From: Nemertoderma westbladi
Lineage: Eukaryota; Xenacoelomorpha; Nemertodermatida; Nemertodermatidae
NCBI GenBank assembly: GCA_032718475.1
Contig: JAUCBJ010004968.1
Coordinates: 1 to 53,820 of the forward strand
DNA: 53,820 nucleotides
Direction: 5' to 3'
How positions within the stretch are numbered: position 1 is the first letter of the stretch; each line of letters opens with the position of its first letter. Positions 52,048 through 53,820 of the stretch are shown here, one piece after another. The notes beneath the pieces were generated by a model. The model was not told the origin of the DNA. It saw only the letters and a list, made by a program, of their open reading frames with translations, and ran no database searches. The position numbers were made by a program, and so were the translations under genes.

Positions 52048-53820
52048 TTAAAAGTCAGAATCCTCCTCATCTGTTTCATTCAACCTATCCGGGACAGAGT
52101 TGAGTGAGACCATTCGTTCATATTCTGAGCAATAAGAAGGTGGAATTACTCCCTTTCTGCAGAGTTTCATTAAATCGTTGTACTTTGCAGTGGAGATGGC
52201 AACTGGGTGCTTATAAGCAATCTCAGGAAGGTGTCTAACGTTATCAGAAGGCCGACCGCGCCTCTGACGTACGATAATAGAATGTTCAACAGCATTACTT
52301 TGAGCCGACTCTGTATAAAAAATACTAATCTTCCCAGAAGTGTTCTCTTTTACAAACTTCACATTTCGAATCTGGCTCCACGCCACTTTTTCGCCGATCT
52401 CATTGACATTGTTTTTGAATTCAGGATTCTTATCCCAAGAGAAAATATTATCACGACCCATCTTTACTGTTTCATATGGAAATGGTGTATGACGCGCCAT
52501 ACGGATAACTGTTGGCCATTCAGAAGGTCCCCAGACAGCCTTATGCTTAACAAACGTTTCAATTGTAGAATGAACAGAGTCAACTGGCATCTCAGTGTGA
52601 CCTGGTAGCAGGAAAGTAATGGATATGGTTAAGATGTTAGTAAAATGGCTCAATACCTGGAATAAGGCTGACAAAACCATTCGATTCTTGTTCTGCCCGC
52701 TGGTAGAATCACAAAATAGATGAACCTCCTTAACAATACAAAGATTTTCTACATCATTTAGGTACTTATACAAGACCGATGCGACTTCATTAGATCCACG
52801 TTTTCCATCACATTCTCCCCACAGAAAACATATGCCCCTCTGAGTATGGCTTTCATAAACGGTCTCATTATAATAGGCATACCTTCGAGAATACCCTACA
52901 AGCATCGAATCTGTATGTGGAGTGTTCAGTACCTTCTGTAGGTCGAAACTCGCGCAACGAAATCCTGGATCTGTTCGCTCCTGTGCAGTTGTAAAGACAA
53001 CACCAACGGCCTCCTTTTCTTCGTTATGAGTTTTAATCATGTCATCACTAATTTCCTTCCTTTTGTGCTGCATGCACAAATTGCACTTGTCTTTCTTTGG
53101 CATATGGATTCCAAGGTTGAAATCTTTAAAATAAACACTCCTGAATGTTCCAAACTTTGCACCCCTTGGCTTCTCTCTCTTGTACATCCGATACAGATTT
53201 TTCATGCTTCTAACTTCTTTCGGGAGGTACTTTCGAGAAGAATTTTTTCTACAATAGTGTGAAGGTAGGGCCGGCAACTCCCCAATCCAATCCCTGACAT
53301 CATTTCTTTTGGACTCAGAAATAATGTTATGTCTCCCGCCCCTTCCAATTGTTGGCGTTGTGGTGCCCCCACTTATTGATTTCTTCTTCGATATAGTACG
53401 AAGTTCCTCGGCCGTAACATCTAATGTGCATTCTAGAAATTTCTTGCAAACTTGTTTCCTATGGCCACCCCTCAACGCGATAGAATAGGTCATTGTCTGA
53501 TTGCGTACCGGTGTATCATTACCATTACGATGTCGTCGAACTTGAGACACTTCAACACATGATGCAAGGTATGCACGCTGATCGATTATTGTGGGACAGG
53601 AATAGTATTCAGTGAACACTTGTTGCCGCAAATTCTCTGGAATTTTATTGCACTGACGCAAGCACGAACTTTTGCATGGGACCGGGCGAATCTTTTTTTC
53701 AACATGAACCTTCCCCTTTGAGGAAACAAAGGATAATCCTCTCAAACGAGCATCCTTGCGGCTTCCAGTCTCATATGGAAACTTGGACTTCTTTGCATTG
53801 GGTTTTCCAACCACAGCACC
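52048..53820 (-). CDS. DDE-like transposase-type protein, open to window edge (5' partial)
   Basis: A minus-strand frame of at least 590 codons ending at 52,048 with no internal stop. It runs off the window edge: the first in-window ATG is well inside, and no ATG lies near 53,814, so the real start is outside. In order: basic N-terminus; CKSSCLRQCNKIPENLRQQ (Cys pair); HRKQVCKKFLECTLDVT; LPSHYCRKNSSRKYLP; PKKDKCNLCMQHKRK (C-x2-C); FDLQKVLNTP (Asp); WGECDGKRGSNEVAS; HLFCDSTSGQNKNRM (Asp, G-Q-N-K-N); LPGHTEMPVDSVHSTIE (Asp/Glu); GPSEWPTVIRMAR; acidic C-terminus DEEDSDF. As I recall, this FDLQKVL ... D-x-x-x-G-Q-N ... HT-x-M-x-x-D-x-x-H-x-x-I-E order defines a widespread transposase-like family of uncertain name. 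The uninterrupted frame suggests recent activity or selection. Confidence 0.75.
   Translation of the reverse strand, partial: GAVVGKPNAKKSKFPYETGSRKDARLRGLSFVSSKGKVHVEKKIRPVPCKSSCLRQCNKIPENLRQQVFTEYYSCPTIIDQRAYLASCVEVSQVRRHRNGNDTPVRNQTMTYSIALRGGHRKQVCKKFLECTLDVTAEELRTISKKKSISGGTTTPTIGRGGRHNIISESKRNDVRDWIGELPALPSHYCRKNSSRKYLPKEVRSMKNLYRMYKREKPRGAKFGTFRSVYFKDFNLGIHMPKKDKCNLCMQHKRKEISDDMIKTHNEEKEAVGVVFTTAQERTDPGFRCASFDLQKVLNTPHTDSMLVGYSRRYAYYNETVYESHTQRGICFLWGECDGKRGSNEVASVLYKYLNDVENLCIVKEVHLFCDSTSGQNKNRMVLSALFQVLSHFTNILTISITFLLPGHTEMPVDSVHSTIETFVKHKAVWGPSEWPTVIRMARHTPFPYETVKMGRDNIFSWDKNPEFKNNVNEIGEKVAWSQIRNVKFVKENTSGKISIFYTESAQSNAVEHSIIVRQRRGRPSDNVRHLPEIAYKHPVAISTAKYNDLMKLCRKGVIPPSYCSEYERMVSLNSVPDRLNETDEEDSDF

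Overview
This window looks like eukaryotic, metazoan, transposon-dominated intergenic DNA. It is AT-rich. Its coding pieces are almost all broken transposon proteins: non-LTR retrotransposon endonuclease and reverse transcriptase, LTR-retrotransposon gag/protease/RT, a P-element-like THAP transposase, MULE-like and other DDE transposases, and an integrase core. It also carries tRNA-derived SINEs, long satellites and minisatellites, fold-back elements and long poly-G/C runs. There are no bacterial-style operons, ribosome-binding sites, CRISPR arrays, rRNA genes or convincing functional tRNA genes. The mix of families suggests an aquatic invertebrate or basal deuterostome, but the species cannot be named from the sequence. 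LINE, SINE and family labels (A to E, SINE-1, SINE-2) are mine.

Layout. 0-3.3 kb: SINE head, poly-G, LINE-A copy 1, two tandem arrays. 3.3-10.3 kb: mostly empty, with a 3x47-bp repeat and a hexamer array (7.45-8.25 kb). 10.3-15.8 kb: a three-level nest, in which a MULE-like transposase is split by LINE-B, and LINE-B is split by LINE-A copy 2. 16-20.6 kb: degraded unknown ORFs, a second hexamer array, and a pair of inverted repeats. 21.3-24.3 kb: a 60-bp minisatellite, SINE head, ORF1-like fragment, and a 72-bp satellite with a 5-unit (360-bp) higher-order repeat. 24.37-28.35 kb: a nearly 4-kb P-element-like transposon with CATG ends, a 7-bp target-site duplication, ~690-bp inverted repeats built of sub-repeats, and a two-exon THAP domain. 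28.4-34 kb: LINE fragment, hairpin plus SINE-1 with a LINE-derived tail, further LINE-A tails, poly-G insertions.

34.8-41.8 kb: integrase-core fragment, BEL/Pao-like gag-protease, SINE-2 copies, Gypsy-type protease and RT, and a ~2.9-kb tandem duplication whose junction fuses Gypsy RT in frame to gag. Each duplicate carries a small fold-back element flanked by 9-bp repeats, and the two differ in size. 41.8-46 kb: three LINE fragments. 47.2-47.9 kb: a ~0.7-kb palindrome that shares a core with the fold-back repeat in the P-element intron. 48.3-51.5 kb: low-complexity sequence and a second gag-protease on the minus strand. 52.05-53.82 kb: the only long, uninterrupted gene, a DDE-like transposase ORF that runs off the right edge of the window.

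How parts relate. The tail of SINE-1 matches the 3' end of LINE-A, the usual sign that a SINE is mobilised by that LINE. The P-like element lacks most of its transposase and has lost a zinc ligand, so it would depend on a full-length relative. The DDE ORF at the right end is the only candidate for an intact protein here.
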